The translations under genes and the position numbers were made by a program. The notes beneath the pieces were generated by a model, which was not told the DNA's origin, did not search any database, and was given only the letters and a program-made list of their open reading frames with translations. A stretch of DNA of 64,000 bases from Streptomyces sp. NBS 14/10 (GTDB taxonomy: Bacteria > Actinomycetota > Actinomycetes > Streptomycetales > Streptomycetaceae): assembly GCF_002224125.1 (NCBI RefSeq), contig NZ_NCSM01000007.1:561839-625838 (forward strand), given 5' to 3'. This document shows positions 57,261-64,000 of this stretch, piece after piece (within the stretch, counting starts at the first letter, position 1; the number at the start of each line of letters is the position of its first letter).

Positions 57261-57920
57261 ATGGAACTCCATTACTGGCCGCCCTACGGGTTGCGGCTCA
57301 CCACCCCGCGCCTGGAACTACGCCTCCCGGACCTGGAACTCCTCGACGAGCTGGCCGCGATCGCGGCGGCGGGCGTACACGACCCCGCCGAGATGCCGTT
57401 CTCCTTCGCGTGGACCGACAACCCCCCGGAGCAGGTGGGGCGCAGCACCTTCCAGCATCTGCTGGGCACCATCGCGCAGTGGAGCCCGGAGAAGTGGACC
57501 ATGAGCTTCGTGGTGCTGCACGAGGGCAAGGTGGTCGGCCGCCAAGACCTGTTCGCGACCGACTTCGCGGTGACCCGGCAGGCGGAGACGGGTTCCTGGC
57601 TGGGCCTGGCCCACCAAGGGCAGGGCATCGGCACGGAGATGCGGGCGGCGGTGGCACATCTGGCCTTCGAGGGGCTGGGGGCGCGCAGCGTGATCTCGGG
57701 CGCCATGCTGGAGAACGCGCGCTCGCTGGGCGTCTCGCGGCGGATCGGCTACCGCCCGGACGGCATCGAGGTGCTGTCCGTACGCGGACAGGCTCGCACC
57801 ATCCAGCGGCTGCGCCTGGAGCGCGCCGACTGGGAGGCGCGGCGGACCGTCCCGGTGGAGGTGGCGGGCCTGGAGCCGTGCCTGGAGCTGTTCGGGGTGG
57901 GTGCCCCGGACGGCGAGTGA
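57261..57920 (+). CDS. GNAT-family N-acetyltransferase (RimJ/RimL-type)
   Basis: Acetyltransferase of 219 residues: LRLTTPRLELRLPDLELLDELAAIAA at the start, GSWLGLAHQGQGIGTEMRAAVAHLAFEGLGA (acetyl-CoA loop), and SGAMLENARSLGVSRRIGYRPDG at the end. The layout is of the RimL class, so protein or peptide N-termini are possible substrates. It is divergent from the HTH/Clp-N operon and may share its operators. Confidence 0.88.
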   Translation: MELHYWPPYGLRLTTPRLELRLPDLELLDELAAIAAAGVHDPAEMPFSFAWTDNPPEQVGRSTFQHLLGTIAQWSPEKWTMSFVVLHEGKVVGRQDLFATDFAVTRQAETGSWLGLAHQGQGIGTEMRAAVAHLAFEGLGARSVISGAMLENARSLGVSRRIGYRPDGIEVLSVRGQARTIQRLRLERADWEARRTVPVEVAGLEPCLELFGVGAPDGE

Positions 57921-58054
57921 GCCGGTAAGCCAGTGCCTGGCTGATGAGAACGGGCTCCGCCGGACGGGGGAGCCGACTGGTTCCGGTGGTGGATGCGGGC
58001 GCGCGGGGTGGGGTTCGAGGCTGGGGTTCCGGCGGACAGAGGAGGGAAGTCCGG

Positions 58055-59080
58055 GTGGAACGCTGGGATCGGATCGGGCGGCGCGCGGCATACGGGGCGG
58101 CGCTGGCGCTGCTGCCGTATGTGCTGATCAAGGTGTCGTGGGTGATCGGCTCACTGGCAGGTCTTGCCCCGGTCGGAGGGGGGTTCAGCCTGGCCGGGTG
58201 GGTGCTCTTCAACATGGTGACCGTCGGCATGGCGGGAACCGGGATCGCCCTGGCCCTCGCCCTGGTACGGCCATGGGGGATGCGGATACCGGGGTGGCTG
58301 GTGGCGTTCTGCGCCTGGACGGGCTCGGGGTTCCTCGTGTCCGTGCTGCCCTACTCGATGCTCAGCGCACTGCTGGACTCCGGGTCCGGCGATCGGGGCG
58401 GGGACGACGACCCTGTGATGCCGGGCTGGGAGGCGGCCCTGGTCCAGTTCGGCTTCGTCGGGATGGGCCTGGGGCTTGCCGTCGCACTGCCCGCCTATCT
58501 GAGGCGACGCTGGCCCGCGGCGTTCACCGGGCGCGTCGGGGACGGCGCCGGGGACGGGCGCGGCACCGGGGACGGCGAAGGTGCCACTACTGGTAGCGGT
58601 GCCGGCACGCCGCCGTGGTCGGCCACCGTCGCGGCCGTGGTCGGGCTGGTCTGGCTGTACTGGGCGGCCGGCGGCACCCTGGGAATCGCGCGTCCGGCCG
58701 AGCGGACCAGCAGCGGCTACCTGCTGACCGGTATGGGCGCGGGGTGGGCGCTGGCCGGCGCCGCCGCCCTCTGGACGCTCGTCCGGGCGCGCCCGGCCCG
58801 GCTGCCCCGCTGGCTCCCGATGGCACTCGGCTGGCTCGGCTCGGGCTCGCTGTTCGCCTGGAGTGGCTGGAAACTGCCGGTCACACTGGCCGTTTCACTG
58901 GCCGACCCGTCCGAAGTCACGCAGCCGGAGAACCTTGCCGTTGCCACGGTGCTGCACCTCGCCGCCTTCGTGGCGGGCGCCGACATGATGCGGAAACTGG
59001 CGGCCCGCGCCGCCGGTGACGGACTCAGGGGCCGAACCACCCGGCCGCATCGAGACGGAAGCCGCTGGGCGGCACGATGA
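58055..59080 (+). CDS. Polytopic membrane protein, unknown function
   Basis: Protein of 341 residues with about eight hydrophobic segments in two similar halves (AYGAALALLPYVLIKVSWVIGSL..., LAGWVLFNMVTVGMAGTGIALALAL, later ATVAAVVGLVWLYWAAGGTLG and YLLTGMGAGWALAGAAALWTLV). A Gly/Asp-rich loop (about 160-190) divides them. No family recognised. GTG 58055 is preferred because AGAGGAGGG lies just upstream; a longer start at 57944 adds an unlikely Gly/Arg-rich leader. Its last 56 bases overlap the convergent MarR gene. Confidence 0.78.
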   Translation: MERWDRIGRRAAYGAALALLPYVLIKVSWVIGSLAGLAPVGGGFSLAGWVLFNMVTVGMAGTGIALALALVRPWGMRIPGWLVAFCAWTGSGFLVSVLPYSMLSALLDSGSGDRGGDDDPVMPGWEAALVQFGFVGMGLGLAVALPAYLRRRWPAAFTGRVGDGAGDGRGTGDGEGATTGSGAGTPPWSATVAAVVGLVWLYWAAGGTLGIARPAERTSSGYLLTGMGAGWALAGAAALWTLVRARPARLPRWLPMALGWLGSGSLFAWSGWKLPVTLAVSLADPSEVTQPENLAVATVLHLAAFVAGADMMRKLAARAAGDGLRGRTTRPHRDGSRWAAR

Positions 59081-59519
59081 CGCTGAGATCGTCCTCCAGA
59101 GCGCGCAGCCGCTCAGGGCCGAGCGCCGCCGCCCACTGGGCACGCAACTCCTCGAAGATGGCGGCCGATTTGGCCAGCGAGTCCAGGCCGCGCGGGGTCA
59201 GCCGGATCACCTTGCGCCGGGCGTCCGCCGGATCGTCGGCCCGGACGGCGTAGCCCAGCGCCTCCAGGCGGTCGGCCGTCTTGCCCGCGGCCTGCTTGGA
59301 GACGCCGAGCCGTCGGCCGAGCTCGCTGGCGGTGGCCCCGTCGCGGCCGATGGCCTGCATGGCGAAGCCGTAGGCGGCGCGGCCGTCCGGGTGGCCCTGG
59401 CGGGCCAACTCGGCGTGCAACTGATCGATGATCGACCGGAATCCGGCGAACAGCAGCAGGGGCAACTCGTAGCCGGGCCGGTCCTGGGCGGGCGGCATGC
59501 GCTGGATCTCATCGGCCAT
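59025..59519 (-). CDS. MarR-family regulator
   Basis: Winged-helix repressor of 164 residues: YGFAMQAIGRDGATASELGRRLGVSKQAAGKTADRLEALGYAVRADDPADARRKVIRLTPRGLD is the MarR HTH and wing. ATG 59519 gives the normal family length. It is divergent from the carboxymuconolactone-decarboxylase gene (70 bp), with CGACAACC repeats between. Regulation of that gene is likely. It overlaps the end of the plus membrane gene by 56 bp. Confidence 0.88.
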   Translation of the reverse strand: MADEIQRMPPAQDRPGYELPLLLFAGFRSIIDQLHAELARQGHPDGRAAYGFAMQAIGRDGATASELGRRLGVSKQAAGKTADRLEALGYAVRADDPADARRKVIRLTPRGLDSLAKSAAIFEELRAQWAAALGPERLRALEDDLSVIVPPSGFRLDAAGWFGP

Positions 59520-59528
59520 TGCACAACT

Positions 59529-59566
59529 CGACAACCTGGTTTACTTTTTCGACAACCACATTGTCC
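59529..59566. promoter_or_regulatory. Repeated CGACAACC elements between MarR and decarboxylase genes
   Basis: CGACAACC occurs at 59529-59536 and 59550-59557, 21 bp apart (two turns). The second copy is part of GACAA-CCACA-TTGTC, an inverted repeat (59551-59565). An AT-rich TTTACTTTTT stretch lies between. They are the likely MarR operator and shared promoter. Confidence 0.6.
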
Positions 59567-59589
59567 ATCCTAGGTCAGGGGGATCCGTC

Positions 59590-60162
59590 ATGCCCACCCA
59601 CCCGTCCACCCCGTTCGTCGATCACACCCTGGAGTCCGCCCCGGCCGCCTCGCGCGGCCTCATGGAGGCCGTGTCCCGGCGCCTGGGCTACCTCCCGGCG
59701 CCCGTCGGGCGGCTGGCCACCGCACCGCAGCTGCTGGACGGCTTCCTCAAGCTCAGCGGGCTGTTCGAGACGACGACCCTGGACCCGCTGGCGCGCGAGG
59801 TGGTCATCCTCACCATCGCGACCCGCAACGCCTGCCACGTCTGCGTCGCCATGCACACCGGCAAGCTCGCCGCGCTCGACGCGGACGCCGAACTCACCTC
59901 GGCCCTGCGGGAGCGGCGGCCCCTGGCCGACGAACGGCTCGAGGCCATACGGGTCTTCACCATCGAGGTCCTGGACCGCGCGGGGGCGGTCGGCCCCGAC
60001 GCCCTCGACGCCTTCCTGGCGCACGGCTACACCCCGCGCAACGCCCTCGAAGTGGTGCTGGGCATCGGCGCCTACACCATGTCGACCCTGGCCAACCGGC
60101 TGATCGACGCCCCGCTGGACGAACAGCTCGCGCCCTACGCCTGGCACGAGCCCGCGGCCTGA
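59590..60162 (+). CDS. Carboxymuconolactone decarboxylase/AhpD-like protein
   Basis: Protein of 190 residues of the AhpD/CMD fold. The key motif is NACHVCVAMHTGKLAAL, with the CxxC and His of AhpD-type peroxidase partners, preceded by DPLAREVVILTIATR. EVVLGIGAYTMSTLANRLID follows. The CxxC suggests thiol redox activity rather than decarboxylation. AGGGGGATCC precedes ATG 59590. It is divergent from MarR, which may respond to oxidants. Confidence 0.87.
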   Translation: MPTHPSTPFVDHTLESAPAASRGLMEAVSRRLGYLPAPVGRLATAPQLLDGFLKLSGLFETTTLDPLAREVVILTIATRNACHVCVAMHTGKLAALDADAELTSALRERRPLADERLEAIRVFTIEVLDRAGAVGPDALDAFLAHGYTPRNALEVVLGIGAYTMSTLANRLIDAPLDEQLAPYAWHEPAA

Positions 60163-60203
60163 GCCGCCGGTCGGGTCCGGCGGGCATCAGGGTCCGCCGA
60201 CCC

Positions 60204-60287
60204 GGGTCCACCGGCCCGGGTCCGACGGTCAGGGTCCACCGGCCCGGGTCCGAAGGTCAGGGTCCGACGGTCAGGGCCCGGCGGTCA
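60204..60287. repeat. Three tandem 28-bp repeats
   Basis: Two copies of a 28-bp unit beginning GGGTCCACCGGCCCGGGTCC (60204-60231 and 60232-60259) match at 27 positions. A third, more diverged copy follows to 60287. The array lies between the stops of the AhpD-like gene and the convergent response regulator, ending on the regulator's last codons. It may serve as a structured terminator. Confidence 0.82.
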
Positions 60288-61013
60288 AGGCGCCTCGGAG
60301 CGGGACGGGGTGACCAGGCCGCACTCATAGGCCGCGATGACCAGTTGGGCCCGGTCGCGGGCGTCCAGCTTGCCCATGATGCGGCTGACGTGGGTCTTGG
60401 CGGTCAGCGGCGACAGCCCGAGCGCCTCGGCGACCTCCGCGTTGTTCAGGCCGCGGGCGACGAGGGTGAGGACCTGACGCTCCCGCTCCGACAGGGCGCC
60501 GAGCCCCGCGGCGGCCAGGGCCGCGGGCGGCGGGGCGGCCGGGAGGCGCAGCATGCGGGCGATGAGGCGGGCGGTCGGGCCGGGGGACAGCAGGGACTCA
60601 CCGGCCGCCACGGTCCGTATCCCGTCCAGCAGATCGGCGGGCCGGGTGTCCTTCACCAGAAACCCGGAGGCGCCCGCGCGCAGCGCCTCGACGATGTGGT
60701 CATCAGTGTCGTACGTGGTCAGTACGAGGATCCGGACCCCGGCGAGATCGTCGTCGGCGGCGATGCGGCGGGTCGCCTCGATGCCGTCGAGATCGGGCAT
60801 GCGGATGTCCATGACGACCAGGTCGGCGCGCGCGGTGCGGGCCAGTTCGACCGCCTCCCGGCCCGTGCCCGCCTGTCCGACGACCTCCATACCGGGAGCC
60901 GACTCGATCAGCATGGCGAAGGCCGCGCGGACCAGCGTCTGGTCGTCGGCGAGCAGCACCCGGATGGGGGCGCTCGGGGTCGGCTCGCTCAGGGTCGGCT
61001 TCGTCGCGCTCAT
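60285..61013 (-). CDS. NarL/LuxR-type response regulator
   Basis: Response regulator of 242 residues. The receiver has predicted phospho-acceptor Asp69 in VVMDIRMPDLDGIEATRR and Lys in GFLVKDTRPADLL. The LuxR-type HTH covers about 175-235 (LSERERQVLTLVARGLNNAEVAEALGLSPLTAKTHVSRIMGKLDARDRAQ). The ATG overlaps the kinase stop by ATGA. It could control the MMPL transporter gene upstream of the kinase, a common arrangement. Confidence 0.9.
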   Translation of the reverse strand: MSATKPTLSEPTPSAPIRVLLADDQTLVRAAFAMLIESAPGMEVVGQAGTGREAVELARTARADLVVMDIRMPDLDGIEATRRIAADDDLAGVRILVLTTYDTDDHIVEALRAGASGFLVKDTRPADLLDGIRTVAAGESLLSPGPTARLIARMLRLPAAPPPAALAAAGLGALSERERQVLTLVARGLNNAEVAEALGLSPLTAKTHVSRIMGKLDARDRAQLVIAAYECGLVTPSRSEAP

Positions 61014-62446
61014 GCGGTTCCCTCTGTTCGTGATGTGGGGAGCGAGGGTGGGGGCGGCACCGCGCGCTCCCGCCCGGACCTGCCGTACGGGAGGACGGCC
61101 GTCACAGCGAAGCCGGGGCCGTCCTGGCGCGGCCCGGCGGTCAGGGTTCCCGCCACGCTGCGGGCGCGTTCGCGCATGCCGACGAGGCCGTAGCCCTGCG
61201 GTCGGTCGGGGTCCTCGGCCGCGGACGGAGGCGGGCCGTCGTCTGAGATACCGGCCGACCCCGACAGACCGGACGGACCGTCGTCCACGGCCGCGACGCG
61301 CAGGACGCCGGCCCCCTCCCGCGCCACGGTGAGCCGCACCAGGGTGCCGGGCGCATGGCGCACCGCGTTCGTCAGCGCCTCCTGCACGATGCGGTACGTG
61401 GCCGCGCCCACGGCCGGCGACAGGTCCGCCTCGTCCACGTCGACGGTCAGCCGCACCCGTACGCCCGCCGCCTCCGCTGCCGCCGCCAGGTCGGCGAGAC
61501 CGGCGAGCCCCGGCGGCGGCCCCGTACCGACTCCGTCGGCCCCGTCCGCCTCCCCGGCCTCGCCGCCCTCCCCCGCCCTCAGCACCTGCAAGGTCGCCCG
61601 CAGTTCGGCGCGCGCGTCGCGGCAGGTGTCGGAGATGGAGTCGAGCGCCTTGGCCAGCGTCCCGCGGTCGAGCCGGTCGGGGTCGGCGATCAGGACGTGG
61701 GCGGCGACCGAGGTCTGGACGCCGATCAGCGTGATGCTGTGCGCCAGCAGGTCGTGCAGATCGCGGGCGATCCGCAGCCGCTCCTCCGCGACGCGCCGGG
61801 CGGCCTCCTCCTCGCGGGTCCGCTCGGCGCGTTCGGCGCGCTCGACGATGGCCGCGACGTACCGGCGGTGGATCCGCACCGCCTCACCGATCAGCACGAC
61901 CGACAGCACCCAGCCGGAGGAGCGCAGCATCTCCAGCGCGCTGTGGGGCCGGCCGCCCCACAACATGACCGTCACCATCAGCCCGATCACAAAGGTGACG
62001 GTGAGCATGGAGCGCAGCGGCGGGCCGAGGACCGCGAGGGTGTAGAGGGCGGTGAGCCCGGCCGGAACGACGGCGATGTGCTGGTAGTTCAGCGCGTGGT
62101 ACGGGCCGACCATGAGGACGACCGCCACGGTGACGAGCATCGGGCTGTGCCGGCGCCCGATCAGCGCCAGGGCGCTGCCCGCGAGCAGCGTCCACCCGAG
62201 CGCGTCGAGCCCGCGGTCGCCGTCCACGCGCGCAAACAGCCCCAGCGCGCACTGCACGGCGAGCACGGCCGCCGCGACCGCGGCGTCGACCCGCCGCCGG
62301 GACGCGGCCTCGGCGGGGGTCTCGGCCGCGGCGCGGCGGCGGTGGAGGGCGCGCGGCAAGCGCGCCGTCGGCGGGCGGCGTCCCAGGCCGGGCGGCGTGG
62401 CGGGCTCCGTCCGCCGCTCGGGCTCGGTGCGGGTCAGTGGGGGCAC
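61010..62446 (-). CDS. Sensor histidine kinase (HisKA_3 family)
   Basis: Sensor kinase of 478 residues. About four membrane helices (residues about 55-190) are followed by a coiled coil (VERAERAERTREEEAARRVAEERL). The phosphorylated His is His231 in RIARDLHDLLAHSITLIG. ATPase motifs are IVQEALTNAVRHAPG and the GYGLVGMRERARSVAG G-box. GTG 62446 is the chosen start, since the frame upstream lacks a ribosome-binding site; AGGA lies 8-11 bases ahead. It overlaps the regulator ATG by 4 bp. Confidence 0.9.
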   Translation of the reverse strand: MPPLTRTEPERRTEPATPPGLGRRPPTARLPRALHRRRAAAETPAEAASRRRVDAAVAAAVLAVQCALGLFARVDGDRGLDALGWTLLAGSALALIGRRHSPMLVTVAVVLMVGPYHALNYQHIAVVPAGLTALYTLAVLGPPLRSMLTVTFVIGLMVTVMLWGGRPHSALEMLRSSGWVLSVVLIGEAVRIHRRYVAAIVERAERAERTREEEAARRVAEERLRIARDLHDLLAHSITLIGVQTSVAAHVLIADPDRLDRGTLAKALDSISDTCRDARAELRATLQVLRAGEGGEAGEADGADGVGTGPPPGLAGLADLAAAAEAAGVRVRLTVDVDEADLSPAVGAATYRIVQEALTNAVRHAPGTLVRLTVAREGAGVLRVAAVDDGPSGLSGSAGISDDGPPPSAAEDPDRPQGYGLVGMRERARSVAGTLTAGPRQDGPGFAVTAVLPYGRSGRERAVPPPPSLPTSRTEGTA

Positions 62447-62525
62447 GGGTCCATCCTGACGGGTCGTCCCGGACGTGTCCCGGCCCGAGCCGGGCAAACC
62501 GGCTCGGGCCAGGGGACTGTATCGA

Positions 62526-62546
62526 CATGCGGCTCCGCCGCGCGGC
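62526..62546. repeat. Dispersed 21-bp element, copy of 37770-37790
   Basis: A 21-mer starting CATGCGGCTCCGCCGCGCGG is identical at 37770-37790 and here. Its core CGGCTCCGCCGCG is self-complementary in part and in the first copy forms the left arm of a terminator. Here it lies in the 123-bp gap between the MMPL gene end and the kinase start, on the minus strand, probably as a terminator of the MMPL gene. Confidence 0.7.
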
Positions 62547-62569
62547 GCCGCTCATCCCCTCATCTCCGG

Positions 62570-64000
62570 TCATCTCCGGGCTGCGGGCACCGCCCGCCTC
62601 GGGGCGACGGCCCCGGGGGCGGCCGGGCGGCGGGAGAGCGCTCCGGGCCACCACACCCAGCGCCCCAGCAGCAGGCTCGCCGAGGTCACCAGATACGTCC
62701 GGACCAGGAAGGTGTCCAGCAGCACCCCGACCGCGACGACGAACCCCATCTCGGCCAGCATCACCAGCGGCAGCGAGCCCAGCACCGCGAAGGTCGCCGC
62801 GAGCACCAGGCCCGCCGAGGCGATCACACCGCCCGTGGTGCGCAGGGCGGTGACCGCGGCCTCCGATACGTCCGCGCCGCGCAGGGACTCCTCCCGCATG
62901 CGGTGCATCAGGAAGATGCCGTAATCGACGCCGAGGGCGACCAGGAAGACGAAGGACAGCAGCGGCAGTCCGGGGTCGATGCCCGCGAAGCCGAAGACCG
63001 GCTCGAAGAAGAGGCCGCCGAGGCCCATCGCCGCGCCCCACACGGCGACCACGGCGACGACCAGGACGAGCGGCGCGACCAGACTGCGCAGCAGGGCGGC
63101 AAGGATCAGCAGGACGGCGAGGAGGACGAGCGGGACGACGACCGCCCGGTCGCGGGAGTTGGTGTCCTCCAGGTCGAGTTCCTGGGCGCTGGGCCCGCCG
63201 ACGTGGGCGTCGGCGCCCTGGACGCGGTGGAGTCCGTCGCGCAGGGCGTGGATGGTGTCCCGCTCCCCCGCGGACTGCGGGGGCGCCTTGGCGTAGACGT
63301 CGATCTCGGTCCATCCGCCGCCGCTGCGGCCCCGCTCGGCCCGCTCTACGCCCTCCGTACCGCCCGCGCGGTCGAGCACGTCACCGGCGCGCTCGCTGCG
63401 CGCCAGGACGCTGATCGGCTGGCTGCTGCTCCCGGGGTAGGCGTCGGCGAGGGTCTGCATGGCGACGACGGACTCGGGCCGCTCGGTGAAGGTGTCGGCC
63501 TGCTTGAGGTCGCCGGGCAGGTTGAGGATGCCGAGCGCGAGGGCGCCCAGCAGCGCGCCTCCGGCGACCAGCACGGTGCCGGGCCGGCGCCCCGCCGAAC
63601 TCCCCATGGCGGCGAACAGGCCGCGCCGGGCGCGGGGTTCGCTGCCGTACGCGGGGATCAGCGGCCAGAACACCCGGCGGCCGAGCAGCACCAGCACCGC
63701 GGGCAGCAGCGTCAGCATGGCGGCGAGCGCGCACACCACGCCGACCGCGCCGACGGGCCCGAGGCCGCTGCTGCTGTTGAGGTCGGCTGCGAGCAGACAC
63801 AGCAGCCCGGCCGCGACGGTGCCGCAGGAGGCGAGGACGGCGGGGCCGCAGCCGCGTACGGCGGCGCGCATCGCGTCGTACGGGAGCCGGTGGCGGCGCA
63901 GCTCCTCGCGGTAGCGGGAGACCAGCAGCAGCGCGTAGTCGGTGCCCGCGCCGAAGACGAGCACGGTCATGATCGACGAGCTCATGCTGGTGACGACCAG
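62570..64000 (-). CDS. MMPL/RND-family transporter, start outside window
   Basis: C-terminal part (477 codons seen) of a large polytopic exporter of the MMPL type, which moves lipids or drugs through the membrane. Motifs are VFGAGTDYALLLVSRYREELRR and FLVALGVDYGIFLMHRMREESLRGADVSEAAVTALRTTGGVI, the paired GxDY residues of the proton path, with about 10 helices visible. An extracytoplasmic domain (about 170-260) lies between. The frame is open to base 64000, so the gene continues outside. It precedes the kinase/regulator pair and may be regulated by it. Confidence 0.9.
   Translation of the reverse strand: MVVTSMSSSIMTVLVFGAGTDYALLLVSRYREELRRHRLPYDAMRAAVRGCGPAVLASCGTVAAGLLCLLAADLNSSSGLGPVGAVGVVCALAAMLTLLPAVLVLLGRRVFWPLIPAYGSEPRARRGLFAAMGSSAGRRPGTVLVAGGALLGALALGILNLPGDLKQADTFTERPESVVAMQTLADAYPGSSSQPISVLARSERAGDVLDRAGGTEGVERAERGRSGGGWTEIDVYAKAPPQSAGERDTIHALRDGLHRVQGADAHVGGPSAQELDLEDTNSRDRAVVVPLVLLAVLLILAALLRSLVAPLVLVVAVVAVWGAAMGLGGLFFEPVFGFAGIDPGLPLLSFVFLVALGVDYGIFLMHRMREESLRGADVSEAAVTALRTTGGVIASAGLVLAATFAVLGSLPLVMLAEMGFVVAVGVLLDTFLVRTYLVTSASLLLGRWVWWPGALSRRPAAPGAVAPRRAVPAARR

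Noticed and set aside
1..64000. tRNA, rRNA, CRISPR arrays and complete insertion sequences
   Set aside because: No cloverleaf-like or rRNA-like segments were seen in the intergenic gaps, no regularly spaced 25-40 bp repeats with spacers, and only one transposase fragment without terminal repeats.

Overview
The window is very GC-rich, almost fully coding actinobacterial DNA. It has GTG/TTG starts, ATGA/GTGA stop-start overlaps and strong third-position G/C bias. It also carries families typical of Streptomyces: an XRE-DUF5753/DUF397/HATPase cluster, FCD GntR and TetR regulators with nearby palindromes, and a large secreted multidomain PQQ-type dehydrogenase. Everything points to a Streptomyces chromosome. 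The left end (znuB, zur, uppS, recO) is a conserved core block. Most of the rest looks accessory. No rRNA, tRNA or CRISPR array was seen. The first gene (zinc permease) and the last (MMPL transporter) run off the window.

Layout. 1-6.2 kb: zinc uptake and Zur, a NarL-type two-component pair, a CPBP protease, uppS and recO, with a 29-bp perfect inverted repeat between the CPBP gene and uppS. 6.2-10 kb: two DUF397 genes, an XRE/DUF5753 regulator, a HATPase, a GNAT, an epimerase, then a scar holding an IS transposase fragment and a decayed copy of the HATPase gene end. 10-14.2 kb: an AraC regulator with a divergent hydrolase, a VOC protein, and a TetR regulator with two CTAGC-N3-GCTAG operators in front of DUF1772 and DUF4267 membrane genes. 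14.3-19 kb: a secreted CBM6-CBM6-FnIII-FnIII-GSDH-PEBP protein and three small unknown genes. 19.2-26.6 kb: an FCD GntR, a TetR/epimerase pair, DUF488, a small XRE operon, and a catabolic operon (Ldh2, ABM, cupin, aldehyde dehydrogenase) whose last gene is fused in frame to a headless FAD monooxygenase. 26.7-34.7 kb: an NmrA protein, a NACHT-FGE-like NTPase (possible phage defence), and a TetR-controlled NmrA/PPOX/haloalkane dehalogenase-like operon. 34.8-37.8 kb: a DUF4032 protein and a membrane-anchored beta-propeller protein.

37.9-53.4 kb is the most striking region: two divergent operons that look like a stand-alone acyl-ACP lipid pathway without a PKS or NRPS. The minus operon encodes an MFS exporter, P450, ACP, ferritin-like acyl-ACP desaturase, AcpS-like phosphopantetheinyl transferase, hotdog thioesterase, hydrolase and a fatty-acyl-AMP ligase (FAAL). 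The plus operon encodes a second FAAL, a ThiS/MoaD-like beta-grasp protein ending in Gly-Gly, a probable hotdog protein, an acyl-CoA dehydrogenase, a second ACP, and an acyl-CoA-dehydrogenase-like protein with Gln at the catalytic Glu position fused to a methyltransferase-like C-terminus. The simplest reading is that fatty acids are adenylated, loaded on ACPs, desaturated or oxidised, and released or exported. The product cannot be deduced.

53.4-64 kb: a WXG/ESX-like pair, a Clp-N protein coupled to a small HTH regulator with paired 16-bp operators, a GNAT, a membrane protein, a MarR/carboxymuconolactone-decarboxylase pair, a second two-component system and the truncated MMPL transporter. All functions are inferred from motifs and context. 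No database search was run.
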